DNA from: UBA6168 sp965222975
GTDB lineage: Bacteria > Bacteroidota > Bacteroidia > Chitinophagales > Saprospiraceae
DNA length: 64,000 nucleotides
Direction of reading: 5' to 3'
Assembly: GCA_965222975.1 (NCBI GenBank)
Contig: CBDCVJ010000054.1
Span: 306,391 to 370,390, forward strand
Under the pieces are notes generated by a model, which was not told the origin of the DNA, did not search any database, and saw only the letters and a program-made list of their open reading frames with translations. How positions within the stretch are numbered: position 1 is the first letter of the stretch; the number at the start of each line of letters is the position of its first letter. This document shows positions 1-9,446 of the stretch, piece by piece. A program made the position numbers and the translations under genes.

Positions 1-2051
1 TGCTCTCCATCATCGAAGGAAATGAACATTCCAAATTCAGTGCCCGCATACAGCAACCCCTCCCTGTCAGGGTCTTCCCGAATTACCCGCACAGGGTAAT
101 CAGAAGGAATTCCATCAGTAATGCGCTTCCACGTTTTACCATAATCTATTGTCTTGAAAATATAGGGCTGCCAATCACCCAATTGGTAACGCAAAACAGC
201 TATGTATGCTTTGGCTGCCTGATGTGGAGAAGGCTCGACCGCATCTACCCTACCCCCGCCAAGCAATCCTTTTGGGGTAACCTTTCGCCAATTCTGCCCC
301 CCATCGCGGGTTACATGAACAGGGCCATCATTTGCCCCTACCCAAATAAGGCCCTTTTCCAATTTCGATTCCCGTACAGAATAAATGGTACTGTAAAATT
401 CTTCACCTGTGATATCCCTGGTAATGGGGCTGCCTGAAATTACCTGCTTATCCTCTTCGAAGGCAGTGAGGTCTGGAGAAATGATTTGCCAGGTTCTGCC
501 TTCATCTATGGTTTTATGAACGTATTGAGAAGCATGGTAAATTATGTTTGGATCATGTGGTGACACATGAATGGGAGCTACTCTTTGGAAACGGAATTTT
601 AAATCTTTAGGGTTGTGACCGTACATATTCCGTGCCCCCACATCATAGCTCTGCTCCCGTCCGGTTTTTTTGTTAAAAACACTAAAGCGTCCTTTACAAT
701 TGGAATAGACGATGTTCGGGTCTCCGGGTTTCGGAACAGCAGGCCCAGTTTCGCACCCGCCAGTATTCATAATAAAACCAGTTGCACCCACCTGATGTGA
801 ATAGGGAGGCAAGCTGGGTGCCGAGATGGTCGTATAATTGTCCTGCTGGCCTGCATAAAGCCAGTATGGGTGCTGGTTGTCCACCTCCACCTGATACAAT
901 TCGGCCGTCGGTTGATTCAGTTGTGTTGACCATGTTTTTCCACCATTATGGCTGACGTTTGCCCCACCATCATTTGACTGGACCATCAAATTGGGATTAG
1001 TAGGGTTGATCCACATATCATGGTTGTCGCCGTGAGGTGTTCCAATAGTTTTCCATGATTTACCACCATTGGTTGATTTGTAAAAACGGAGAGTATTTAC
1101 ATAGACAACATCAGCATTGGTAGGATCTGCATCTACATTCAGAAAATAAAAAGGACGGATTATTAAACTTAGGTTATCTGACACATGGATAAAATTTCCA
1201 CCTTGATCGTTGGAACGATAAAGACCTCCTTTGCCTTTAGGTGCTTCAACCAAAGCGTACAAGACTTTAGAGTCAGCAGGACTAACTGCAAGGTCAATCT
1301 TGCCAACTATTCCTTTGGGCAAGCCATTCTCCAATTTCACCCAATCATCCCCTCCGTTGATGGATTTATAGATACCATTTTCTTTTCCACCTGAAATGAT
1401 CGTCCAAGGTTTTCGTTCCGCCCTCCATGCCGACGCATATATGATGTTGGGGTTGGTAGGCATAAATTCTATATCCACAAAACCAGTAGTATCCGAAATG
1501 TAGAGTACCTTTTCCCATGAATCGCCACCATCCTTGGTGCGGTAAACACCCCTTTCGGAATTTGGGGCAAATGCTTGCCCGATAGCTGCGACGAAAACAA
1601 TATTATGGTCGGTCGGATGAATTTCAACAGCACCGATGTGGCCCGTCTTTTTCAGGCCAATATTTTTCCAGGTTTTGCCAGCATCGATGGATTTATACAT
1701 TCCTTTGCCGACAATAATATTGCTGCGCAAGCCATCCGTTCCTGTGCCAGCGTAGATTATGTTAGGGTCGTTTTTTGCCACCCGAATTGCACCGATAGAA
1801 GGCGTTTCAAAAAAGCCATCTGAAATGTTTTTCCATGTTGTACCGTAGTCTTCCGTTTTCCAGATACCTGCCCCGGTAGCCCCCATGTAAAATACATTCG
1901 GTTGGATGTCAACACCCGTGACAGTAGTGACCCGGCCGCCACGATAGGGTCCAACTTCCCGATATTGAAAGGTTGAAAAGTCAAACTCTGTCTGTGATAA
2001 GTTTATTCCCAAAAATTGAGAAAACAAAAGGATGGTAATTATTGCTCGCAT
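1..2051 (-). CDS. Secreted VPS10/Asp-box beta-propeller protein (3' part outside window)
   Basis: The frame is open from its ATG to the left edge, so about 683 codons are present and the C-terminus is missing. A short hydrophobic leader (MRAIITILLFSQFLG) is followed by a GPYRGGRVT segment. A long series of Asp-box-like blades then follows, for example TEDYGTTWKNI, KSIDAGKTWKNI, TKDGGDSWEKV and KSTNGGKSWKTI, alternating with DPNIIYAG-type strands. This is the pattern of sortilin/VPS10 or BNR-repeat propellers that are often labelled glycosyl hydrolase in Bacteroidota and are about 1000 residues long. I see no specific catalytic signature, so a hydrolase activity is not supported here. The gene is divergent from the susC-like gene. 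Export by the Sec system is inferred; the final localisation signal would lie in the missing C-terminus. Confidence 0.8.
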   Translation of the reverse strand, partial: MRAIITILLFSQFLGINLSQTEFDFSTFQYREVGPYRGGRVTTVTGVDIQPNVFYMGATGAGIWKTEDYGTTWKNISDGFFETPSIGAIRVAKNDPNIIYAGTGTDGLRSNIIVGKGMYKSIDAGKTWKNIGLKKTGHIGAVEIHPTDHNIVFVAAIGQAFAPNSERGVYRTKDGGDSWEKVLYISDTTGFVDIEFMPTNPNIIYASAWRAERKPWTIISGGKENGIYKSINGGDDWVKLENGLPKGIVGKIDLAVSPADSKVLYALVEAPKGKGGLYRSNDQGGNFIHVSDNLSLIIRPFYFLNVDADPTNADVVYVNTLRFYKSTNGGKSWKTIGTPHGDNHDMWINPTNPNLMVQSNDGGANVSHNGGKTWSTQLNQPTAELYQVEVDNQHPYWLYAGQQDNYTTISAPSLPPYSHQVGATGFIMNTGGCETGPAVPKPGDPNIVYSNCKGRFSVFNKKTGREQSYDVGARNMYGHNPKDLKFRFQRVAPIHVSPHDPNIIYHASQYVHKTIDEGRTWQIISPDLTAFEEDKQVISGSPITRDITGEEFYSTIYSVRESKLEKGLIWVGANDGPVHVTRDGGQNWRKVTPKGLLGGGRVDAVEPSPHQAAKAYIAVLRYQLGDWQPYIFKTIDYGKTWKRITDGIPSDYPVRVIREDPDREGLLYAGTEFGMFISFDDGE

Positions 2052-2540
2052 TGATAGTTTTGCTTTAATAATGCGGCAAAATAGCAAAAGGAGAAGACTT
2101 AAATTCCTACGGATTGGTAAAATTCAATTCAGGCAATGTTCGCCTGTTTTTCAAAATCCCATAAGTAGCAAAATCATCAATGCTATTTTCAAAGCCAAAA
2201 ACAATTTTATTATTTTTATTATTTTTTTTTATTACCATGCTACTTATTTCTACTTTGTGCCTTAATAAGATTACCCATAGCTGAAACATTAGAATCACAG
2301 CAGCGAATTAACGTCCCAAATCGTTCAATTAATAATCCTCTGAAATCAGCCCAATCTAGACTTTTTTCACCCGACTGTTTTTGAAGAGCTATTCCAAATT
2401 GGTTGTGTAACAGCCCTTAATGCTGTTCGTGATAAATTTAGATCAAGCAACCAACATTTCAACCTTAGCCCCATTCTATTTCATTGGTCATTAACTTTTT
2501 ACATCGGAACTATTTTCTTAATTTTTAAAATTCAATTAGT
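2052..2540. other. Divergent intergenic region upstream of susC-like gene
   Basis: This 489-base AT-rich gap separates the divergent propeller and SusC genes and probably holds both promoters. I find no exact TAnnTTTG element on either strand. The closest plus-strand match is TACTTTG around 2252, one base short of the consensus. A T-rich tract lies at about 2204-2232. No RNA gene or convincing small ORF is visible. Confidence 0.5.
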
Positions 2541-5500
2541 ATGAAAAAACTCACTACAACTCTGTGCGTGGTATTCTTTGCCGTGGGCATTGCATACTCG
2601 CAGAGAACAGTCACAGGTACTATTACCGACGAAGGTAATGAACCCTTGATCGGAACCAGCGTGGTTGTCAAGGGTGGAACAGTCGGAACTGTTACTGATC
2701 TAGACGGAACTTTCAGTCTCCAAGTCCCCGACGGGGCAACAGAACTCGTAATATCCTATACGGGTTTTGAATCACAAACCATCAACATTGAGAATCAGTC
2801 TATTCTGACTCTCGTACTGCAAGAAGGGCTTGTTATCGATGAGGTTGTTGTCATCGGTTACAGCTCAAGGAAACGAAGTGAGCTGGTGGGGTCTTCAGTT
2901 CAAGTCAATTCTGATGAACTTGAGCAAATTCCAGTTGCTTCCGTTGATCAAATACTCATGGGAAAAGTCGCTGGACTTTCCATTTCTGGAACTTCAGGCA
3001 CACCTGGCTCTAAACAAAATATACGTATCAGGGGAGTTAGCTCTGTTACGGCAGGAAACGAGCCTTTATATGTAATTGATGGGGTTCCAATGAGTAATCC
3101 TGATTTAGCGTATGGTACTGCCGGATCAACTTTTTCCTCTTTGGCAGCCTTGAACCCCAATGACATCGCAAGTGTCACTGTACTTAAAGATGCGTCAGCT
3201 ACAGCAGTGTATGGAGCCCGTGGCTCCAATGGTGTAATCGTCATTACCACCAAAAGGGGCAAGAGCGGAAAAACGACTTTTAATTTAAATACTTCTTATG
3301 GAATTTCAAACGATGCCACGGAAGGCCCGGTCATGCTGACCGCCTCAGAAAGAGAAGAACTTTTCTATGAAGCCATTTACAACACTTATGGCGAATCTGA
3401 AGGTTTTAACAGGGATGGAGCAAAAGCATATTATGAAGCCAATCCTAATGCATTTGGGACAAAATATGTCGATTGGAACGCTGCTGGTAGACCATCAACT
3501 GTCTGGGCAGATATTATCACCAACGATGATGCACCAATAAGAGAAGTGAACTTTTCCGCTTCTGGAGGTGATGAGTTACAAAATTTCTATGCATCCTTTG
3601 GCTATTACGATGCTGAAGCGACCGTAATTGGTTCAGATTACAGGAGGTTCACTGGTTCATTAAAATATTCCAGAAGCCTTACCAACAAAATAAGGTTTGA
3701 TACAAGAAATACGGTATCCAATATTAGGCAAGATGGCTTGTTGGAGCAAAGCGCTTATTTCTCCTCGCCCCGCGCAGCGAAATATTTTATGACTCCTTTA
3801 GCTACCCCTTACAATGATGACGGTACGTTAAATCTTAATAATTTAGGCACTAATGTGAGGAACCCTCTATGGATCGCAGCAAACGATATTCGCCTGAATA
3901 AGCTTACCCGCTTGATTTCCAATAATTCAGTGTCGTGGGAAACTCCTATCCCCAATCTGAATTTCACTACCCGGATGAATATAGATTATTCTGTTAACAA
4001 CTATAAAGGACACCAAAACAGAGTTCACGGTGATGGTGCAGATGTGGGTGGTTCTGCAACAGGGTCAAACAGGAACATTACGAATTTTGTCTTCCAAAAT
4101 TCTTTGGATTACTCCTTATATATAAACAACAATCACCATTTTGATATCAAAGTTCTACAAGAATATCAAGAAAACGAAAGATATGAGCTTGAAGCGTATG
4201 GTGAAGGCTTTGCCGCAAACGGATTGTCCAACCTGAATTCAGTTGGTAGTCCGTTAGATGTAGGTTCTTCTTTTGTTGATTGGAAAGTGGCTTCTTACAC
4301 AGGAATGGTCAACTACGATTATGCCAACAAGTACATCTTGAGCGCCACTTATCGCAGGGAAGGAAACTCCAGATTCCACCCAGATAATAGGTGGGGGAAT
4401 TTCTGGTCTGTAGGGGCTGCTTGGAACTTGGACAGAGAGACCTTTTTGAGTGATTTGGCAATGGTGGACAATTTAAAACTGCGCGTTTCTTATGGAAGAA
4501 CTGGCAATGATAATATTGGACTTAACAAGTATCAAGCGTTGTTCAGTTTCGATGCTGATTATGGTGGTTCCGCGGCTGTGTATCCAAGCACAGTTGGAAA
4601 TGTATTGCTGAGTTGGGAAACGGCGGATAACTTCGAAACAGGAATAGACTTTGGCCTCTTCCAAAGCCGGGTGAACGGTACTTTAACTTACTTCAGGCGG
4701 GAAACCAAAGAGAACCTGTTTGATGTACCGCTATCCTTGACTACTGGTTTTGCCAGCCAAACCCGCAACATCGGAAGGATGGAAAACAAAGGAATAGAGC
4801 TGGAATTGGGTGTTGACATCATCCGATCCAAAGACTTGAACTTAACTATTGGAGGTAACCTAGCAACAGTTAACAACGAAGTTCTGGAATTGCCTGTCGA
4901 TGGAAATGGAGACGAAATCCCCGTCACTACTGGCACCCGGAGTGTAGAAACAGGGCACAAGGTTTATGAATGGTACATGAGAAAGTTTGCTGGAGTTGAC
5001 CCTCAAACAGGAGAGAATCTTTATTACCTGAACGGGGAAGGTAGTGAAACCACTACCGACTATAATGCTGCGGAACGAGTCTTCCACGGAGCAAGTGCTC
5101 TACCAACTTTGACAGCTGGCATTAACATCCATTTTGATTTTAAAGGATTCTTTGTGGACGCATATGGTTACTATGCAGGAGGGCACATGGTTTATGAGGA
5201 TTGGACTCGCTATACCAACGGTACCGACCTCCTCGCAGTTGACCTCTTTAACGGCATCAACAGTCTGTTGGACAGATGGCAACAGCCAGGCGATGTTACC
5301 CGCATTTCCAAAATGACTGCTACTTACGAGCCATGGAGGACGCATTCAAAATATCTTTCCGAGGGTGATTATTTTAGGCTAAGGAATATAACATTTGGTT
5401 ATACATTGCCTTCAAGTGTTACTCAAAATGTTGGTATTGAGAATGCAAAAGTTTTTGTAAGAGGTATAAATACCTACACTTGGGTAAAAGATGACAATAT

Positions 5501-5594
5501 GCAGTACGATCCAGAAGTTGAGGCAGATGGCTTTGCCGTCTTAACAACGCCTCCGGTTAAAACCCTTATGTTTGGCTTAAACCTTAAATTCTAA
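2541..5594 (+). CDS. SusC/RagA-type TonB-dependent outer-membrane receptor
   Basis: The protein (1017 aa) should be the outer-membrane barrel of a SusCD importer, energised by TonB and capped by the SusD lipoprotein encoded next. A Sec signal (MKKLTTTLCVVFFAVGIAYS) is followed by a carboxypeptidase-D-like regulatory domain (GTITDEGNEPLIGTSV, roughly residues 25-95). Next come a TonB-box-like IDEVVVIGY and the plug signatures YVIDGVP and SVTVLKDASATAVYGARG. The long remainder has barrel-like strands and ends in the aromatic residue of MFGLNLKF. The susD-like gene starts five bases after the stop, so the two form one operon. The substrate cannot be inferred because no glycoside hydrolase, peptidase or regulator sits beside the pair. 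Confidence 0.95.
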   Translation: MKKLTTTLCVVFFAVGIAYSQRTVTGTITDEGNEPLIGTSVVVKGGTVGTVTDLDGTFSLQVPDGATELVISYTGFESQTINIENQSILTLVLQEGLVIDEVVVIGYSSRKRSELVGSSVQVNSDELEQIPVASVDQILMGKVAGLSISGTSGTPGSKQNIRIRGVSSVTAGNEPLYVIDGVPMSNPDLAYGTAGSTFSSLAALNPNDIASVTVLKDASATAVYGARGSNGVIVITTKRGKSGKTTFNLNTSYGISNDATEGPVMLTASEREELFYEAIYNTYGESEGFNRDGAKAYYEANPNAFGTKYVDWNAAGRPSTVWADIITNDDAPIREVNFSASGGDELQNFYASFGYYDAEATVIGSDYRRFTGSLKYSRSLTNKIRFDTRNTVSNIRQDGLLEQSAYFSSPRAAKYFMTPLATPYNDDGTLNLNNLGTNVRNPLWIAANDIRLNKLTRLISNNSVSWETPIPNLNFTTRMNIDYSVNNYKGHQNRVHGDGADVGGSATGSNRNITNFVFQNSLDYSLYINNNHHFDIKVLQEYQENERYELEAYGEGFAANGLSNLNSVGSPLDVGSSFVDWKVASYTGMVNYDYANKYILSATYRREGNSRFHPDNRWGNFWSVGAAWNLDRETFLSDLAMVDNLKLRVSYGRTGNDNIGLNKYQALFSFDADYGGSAAVYPSTVGNVLLSWETADNFETGIDFGLFQSRVNGTLTYFRRETKENLFDVPLSLTTGFASQTRNIGRMENKGIELELGVDIIRSKDLNLTIGGNLATVNNEVLELPVDGNGDEIPVTTGTRSVETGHKVYEWYMRKFAGVDPQTGENLYYLNGEGSETTTDYNAAERVFHGASALPTLTAGINIHFDFKGFFVDAYGYYAGGHMVYEDWTRYTNGTDLLAVDLFNGINSLLDRWQQPGDVTRISKMTATYEPWRTHSKYLSEGDYFRLRNITFGYTLPSSVTQNVGIENAKVFVRGINTYTWVKDDNMQYDPEVEADGFAVLTTPPVKTLMFGLNLKF

Positions 5595-5599
5595 TTATT

Positions 5600-6964
5600 A
5601 TGATCAATATAAAAAACACCATATATTTAATGGCGTTCCTGATGCTGGGCGTCTTACTGTCCTGCAATACCGAAGATTTGGACCCAACATTGGAACAGGA
5701 CAAGGATGTGGAAGGAAGTATCACTAAAGTGGAAGACCTGGAAGGCATCCTTTTGGGAACCTATAATCGAATGACAAATGTGGAATACTATGGACGAGAT
5801 TTCATCATCCACAATGAAGTAAGAACCGACAATGTTTTTCCAAATGGAAATTCAGGTCGTTTCCAAACACCTGGAGGCTTTAATTATCTCCCTTCCCATA
5901 ATGACGGAACCTGGATTGAGGGCTATAGGGTCATTGCAACTGCCAATATTATTATTGGAACAGACATTAGCACCCTGGAAGGGGAGGCCTCTTATGCGAC
6001 TCACATACAGGGGCAGGCTTATGCTATCCGCGCCCTAGCTCATTTTGATATCTTGCGTAATCACGGTCAACAACATACCGGAGGAACCCTGGGTATACCT
6101 TATATTACAGAATTTCTTGGAGAGAATTTGACTCCTGCTCGCGATAATATTAAAAAAAACATAGGCGCTATCATGGCTGACCTCCAAATGGCATTTGACA
6201 TGATGAATGATAGTTATTTCGATAGTTCCAAAGAGTTCATGTCCAAATATACAGCCAAGGCAATTGAGTCAAAAGTAGCCACCTATTTTGGCATGTGGGA
6301 TGTTGCTAAATCTGCTTCCGAAGCAGTGATCAACTCTGGCCTTTACTCCATCATACCAGCCGATCAATATGTCGCATCGTTTGCCCAAGATGGCTCTCCC
6401 AACTCTATTTTTGAATTGGCCTTCAGTGATATTGACAATTTAGGTAGCAACAGTTTGGGCTTTATTTACAAGGGCGATGTATATGGAGACATCCAAGTAC
6501 TCCCCAATGTTGAAAGCCTGTATGATACAACCGATGTTCGTGCTGATATCCTGGGCTACGAAGGCGATAAACTTAGAAATTTGGGTAAATATCCAGAGCT
6601 GAATGGCTATGACAATATTCCAGTCATTCGGTATGAAGAGATTATTCTGAACTATGCCGAAGCTTTGTTTGAAACAGGGGGGGATGCCGCTGCACAATTG
6701 AATAAGTTAACGGCCGAAAGAGGAGCTGCTGCATACACATCCGTAACGAAGGACGACATCATTAATGAGCGCAGAAAAGAATTGATCTTTGAAGGATTCC
6801 GGTATGACGACCTCTTGAGAACAGGCAAGAGTATTGAGAAAGTTGAGGTAGAACAAGCTATTATTGAAACAATACCATATGGTGATTATAGAATGGCATT
6901 TCCAATCCCACAAGACGAGATTGATGCTAATTCGAATATGGTCCAAAATGATGGCTATGAATAG
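5600..6964 (+). CDS. SusD/RagB-family surface lipoprotein
   Basis: This is the nutrient-binding lid of the SusCD complex. The N-terminus has a lipoprotein signal with the acylated Cys at position 22 (GVLLSC) followed by acidic residues, which suits surface export. Family hallmarks are the TPR-like segment with YAIRALAHFDILRNHG in the middle and the C-terminal INERRKELIFEGFRYDDLLRTG block, which is typical of RagB/SusD. At 454 residues it is at the short end of the family. It is followed by a strong terminator, so the operon is just susC-susD. The ligand is unknown. Confidence 0.94.
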   Translation: MINIKNTIYLMAFLMLGVLLSCNTEDLDPTLEQDKDVEGSITKVEDLEGILLGTYNRMTNVEYYGRDFIIHNEVRTDNVFPNGNSGRFQTPGGFNYLPSHNDGTWIEGYRVIATANIIIGTDISTLEGEASYATHIQGQAYAIRALAHFDILRNHGQQHTGGTLGIPYITEFLGENLTPARDNIKKNIGAIMADLQMAFDMMNDSYFDSSKEFMSKYTAKAIESKVATYFGMWDVAKSASEAVINSGLYSIIPADQYVASFAQDGSPNSIFELAFSDIDNLGSNSLGFIYKGDVYGDIQVLPNVESLYDTTDVRADILGYEGDKLRNLGKYPELNGYDNIPVIRYEEIILNYAEALFETGGDAAAQLNKLTAERGAAAYTSVTKDDIINERRKELIFEGFRYDDLLRTGKSIEKVEVEQAIIETIPYGDYRMAFPIPQDEIDANSNMVQNDGYE

Positions 6965-7000
6965 ATAACGGTTATTTTTAAAAACCAATCCTAGTTATAT

Positions 7001-7036
7001 AAACCACCCCTTGAAAAAGGGGTGGTTTGTTTTTTG
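7001..7036 (+). terminator. Rho-independent terminator of the susCD operon
   Basis: A perfect 10-base stem (AAACCACCCC / GGGGTGGTTT) with an 8-base A-rich loop is followed by a T-rich tract. It lies 36 bases after the susD stop codon. It faces a convergent gene and could serve both strands. Confidence 0.9.
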
Positions 7037-7068
7037 TTTTGCTAAAATGAATTGCTAATTTTCTTCGA

Positions 7069-8130
7069 TCAACCGAACAAACTCAGTTGTGGATTCTTCA
7101 CTTTCTCATGCAATTCCAGATTATAAGGAGACACCTTCTTGTCGGTGAAAAATTTCTTCTTTGCCAAATGAAACTGGCTTCTGATTATTTGTGCAATATT
7201 CCCCTCGCCTCGCATACGCTGACCAAAACGGCTATCACCCATTTTTCCGCCGTGGCAATTCTTTATTTTGTTTAAAACTTTTTCCGCCCTGTCGGGGAAT
7301 ACTTTTTTGATCCAATCTTCAAAAACAGTAGCAACATCGCCGTTCAGGCGCACCATGGTATAACCAATGCTTCTCGCCCCCAGTCTGGAAGTCCATTCTG
7401 CTACTTTAAAAATTTCGTGTTCATTAAGGCCGGGAATGATGGGGGCAAACATGACATTGACAGGAATACCGGCATTGGAAAGCTTCTCTATGGTTAACAA
7501 ACGGCTTTGCACAGAAGCCGTTCTTGGTTCAAGTTTCCTACGAAGATCCTCATTCAAAGTGGTCAGGGAGATGGAAATATGCACTAAATCAAGCTTGGCC
7601 ATTTCACTCAAAATATCAATGTCCCTCAATACAAGGCTGTTCTTGGTAATGATACCTACAGGGTGACGGTATTTCCACAATACCTCTAGAATGCTCCGGG
7701 TAATTTCCAACTTCTTTTCAATGGGCTGGTAACAATCGGTATTCCCCGCGAGCATCAATGGCGATGCCTTCCAGTTTGGGTGCTTGATTTTTTGTTCTAC
7801 TAATTTTGCCGCATCCTTTTTTACCAAAATCTTTTGTTCAAAATCCGTCCCAGCGCTGTATCCCCAAAATGGGTGTGTGTTCCGGGCATAACAATAAACA
7901 CAACCGTGTTCACACCCCTGATAAGGGTTCAATGACCACTCCAAAGGAATGTCGGGACTGGTCACCTTATTGAGCATTGTTTTCGGATATACTGTTATAT
8001 ATTCTGTTTTCAATCTTTCATCAGATTCAAGGTTGGCTCTTGGGTCTTCATCATATGTGATACTCTCAAAGGGGTTCGGTGGGTTGATCTGCGCTCCCCT
8101 ACCCTTTATATATGTGGGCAATTCTATCAT
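7069..8130 (-). CDS. Radical SAM protein, PA0069/SplB-like family
   Basis: The 353-residue protein carries a CxxxCxxC cluster (C73, C77, C80 in GCEHGCVYC) that would bind a 4Fe-4S centre for S-adenosylmethionine cleavage. The N-terminal half also has NPYQGCEHGC and YARNTHPFWGY, which are typical of the PA0069-like relatives of spore photoproduct lyase. The middle follows a radical SAM TIM-barrel pattern (VGIITKNSLVLRDIDIL, VMFAPIIPGLNEHEI). The protein is soluble, with no signal peptide. The substrate of this family is not established; a nucleic-acid repair role is only suggested by the SplB similarity. A full Bacteroidota promoter lies just upstream. Confidence 0.88.
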   Translation of the reverse strand: MIELPTYIKGRGAQINPPNPFESITYDEDPRANLESDERLKTEYITVYPKTMLNKVTSPDIPLEWSLNPYQGCEHGCVYCYARNTHPFWGYSAGTDFEQKILVKKDAAKLVEQKIKHPNWKASPLMLAGNTDCYQPIEKKLEITRSILEVLWKYRHPVGIITKNSLVLRDIDILSEMAKLDLVHISISLTTLNEDLRRKLEPRTASVQSRLLTIEKLSNAGIPVNVMFAPIIPGLNEHEIFKVAEWTSRLGARSIGYTMVRLNGDVATVFEDWIKKVFPDRAEKVLNKIKNCHGGKMGDSRFGQRMRGEGNIAQIIRSQFHLAKKKFFTDKKVSPYNLELHEKVKNPQLSLFG

Positions 8131-8148
8131 AATATACTTTTTGTTTTA

Positions 8149-8180
8149 CAAAATTATATTTTTAAAACATTTAAAACAAA
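8149..8180 (-). promoter_or_regulatory. Consensus promoter for the radical SAM gene
   Basis: Read on the minus strand this is TTTG, 20 bases, then TAATTTTG, an exact match to the Bacteroidota housekeeping promoter (TTTG-N19..21-TAnnTTTG). Transcription would start about ten bases upstream of the ATG, giving a very short leader. Confidence 0.75.
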
Positions 8181-8264
8181 TATTTGGTGGTCGAATTGTT
8201 AAATGGCTTGATTGTTTTTTAAGGCTGAGACATGACTATAGAAAATTATTTTCGGTGTAAGTAT

Positions 8265-8272
8265 TACTTTTG
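8265..8272 (+). promoter_or_regulatory. -7 element for the TRAP binding-protein gene
   Basis: TACTTTTG matches TAnnTTTG exactly and lies 40 bases before the chosen ATG. No TTTG is visible at the proper upstream distance, so this is a partial match. Confidence 0.5.
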
Positions 8273-8311
8273 GCTTTTGGCGTATTAAGATCAATTTCCA
8301 ATCCTCTGAAT

Positions 8312-9436
8312 ATGAGTAAATTAAAAAGGAAGAATTTCATTAAAGGCATTGCTGCAGGTACTATTGCCCTACCTTTCGTTATCCGCGGATTGGGGGGAGG
8401 CAATAAGGCAAACTCTCAATCAGGGCCGAACGTCATTAGCCAAAAAAAGTATCAGTGGCGAATGGTTACTACCTGGCCTCCCAACTTTCCGGTTGTGGGG
8501 GAAGGCTGTGCTTTATTTGCTAAGTGGGTGAATGAAATGTCTGCAGGCCGTATGGAGATCAAAGTGTATGGGGGAGGCGAATTGGTACCACCTTTGGAAG
8601 TTTTTGACGCAGTTCGCAACAATGCGGCGGAGATTGGAAGCGGAGCTTCTTACTATTGGGTTGGAAAAGTACCAGCGTCGCCGTTCTTTACCACTATACC
8701 ATTTGGTATGAATGCTCAACAAGCTAATTCCTGGATGATGTCTGGTGACGGTTTGAAACTTTGGGAAGAACTCTATGCAGATTTTGGACTTTTGCCAATC
8801 CCCGGAGGCAATACTGGTTTTCAAATGGGAGGGTGGTTCAATAAAGAAATAAATACGATGGATGATTTTGAGGGATTGAAAATGAGAATGCCAGGGCTTG
8901 GGGCGAAAGTACTGCAAAAAGCAGGGGGTACGCCTGTGCTTTTGGCCGGCGGAGAAATCTTTACAGGTTTGGAGAGAGGTGTAATTGATGCGACCGAGTG
9001 GATTGGACCTTACCATGACTATTTGATGGGGTTTCACCAAATAGCTAAATATTATTATTCCCCAGGTTGGCATGAAACCGGATCAGTACTTGAAATTTTG
9101 GTGAATCAAAACAAATTCAAAGAACTTCCTACCGATCTTCAACAAATTATTCGGACTGCTTCTTACCGAGCCAATCACTGGATGCTCTCAGAATTTGAAG
9201 CAAAAAATGCTATCTATTTAGAAAAATTAATCATGGAGGAAGAAGTTGACGTTCGACAATATCCTAAAGAGGTTTTGGCTCAATTAAAAATATATACAAA
9301 GGACGTCCTGGAAGAATTGGCAAATGCGGATGCCTTTACAAAAAAGGTGTATGACAGTTACCGCTCTTTCATGAAAAAGGCTGCCGTATGGGCAAAGTCT
9401 TCTGAGAAAATATTTTACGACGAGCTGATGAGTTAA
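8312..9436 (+). CDS. TRAP-type substrate-binding protein (DctP family)
   Basis: The product is a periplasmic solute-binding protein of the tripartite ATP-independent (TRAP) class. The chosen ATG gives MSKLKRKNFIKGIAAGTIAL, a Tat-like or Sec leader in which the usual RR is replaced by KR; an upstream in-frame start would place residues before this leader. The mature part has family features: the start WRMVTTWPPNFP, GGGELVPPLEVFDAV, and the pocket region MRMPGLGAKVLQKAGGTPVLL followed by EIFTGLERGVIDATEW. Family members usually bind carboxylates. The membrane partners DctQ and DctM are not in the window; a glycosyltransferase follows instead. It may work with a transporter encoded elsewhere. 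Confidence 0.88.
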   Translation: MSKLKRKNFIKGIAAGTIALPFVIRGLGGGNKANSQSGPNVISQKKYQWRMVTTWPPNFPVVGEGCALFAKWVNEMSAGRMEIKVYGGGELVPPLEVFDAVRNNAAEIGSGASYYWVGKVPASPFFTTIPFGMNAQQANSWMMSGDGLKLWEELYADFGLLPIPGGNTGFQMGGWFNKEINTMDDFEGLKMRMPGLGAKVLQKAGGTPVLLAGGEIFTGLERGVIDATEWIGPYHDYLMGFHQIAKYYYSPGWHETGSVLEILVNQNKFKELPTDLQQIIRTASYRANHWMLSEFEAKNAIYLEKLIMEEEVDVRQYPKEVLAQLKIYTKDVLEELANADAFTKKVYDSYRSFMKKAAVWAKSSEKIFYDELMS

Positions 9437-9446
9437 TCCTTTATGT

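Noticed and set aside
183..1823. Several short plus-strand ORFs in the first 2 kb
   Set aside because: All are shadows of the long minus-strand beta-propeller frame that runs off the window edge.
7949..8260. 103-residue plus-strand ORF over the start of the radical SAM gene
   Set aside because: It overlaps a well-supported minus-strand gene and its promoter and shows no family motif.
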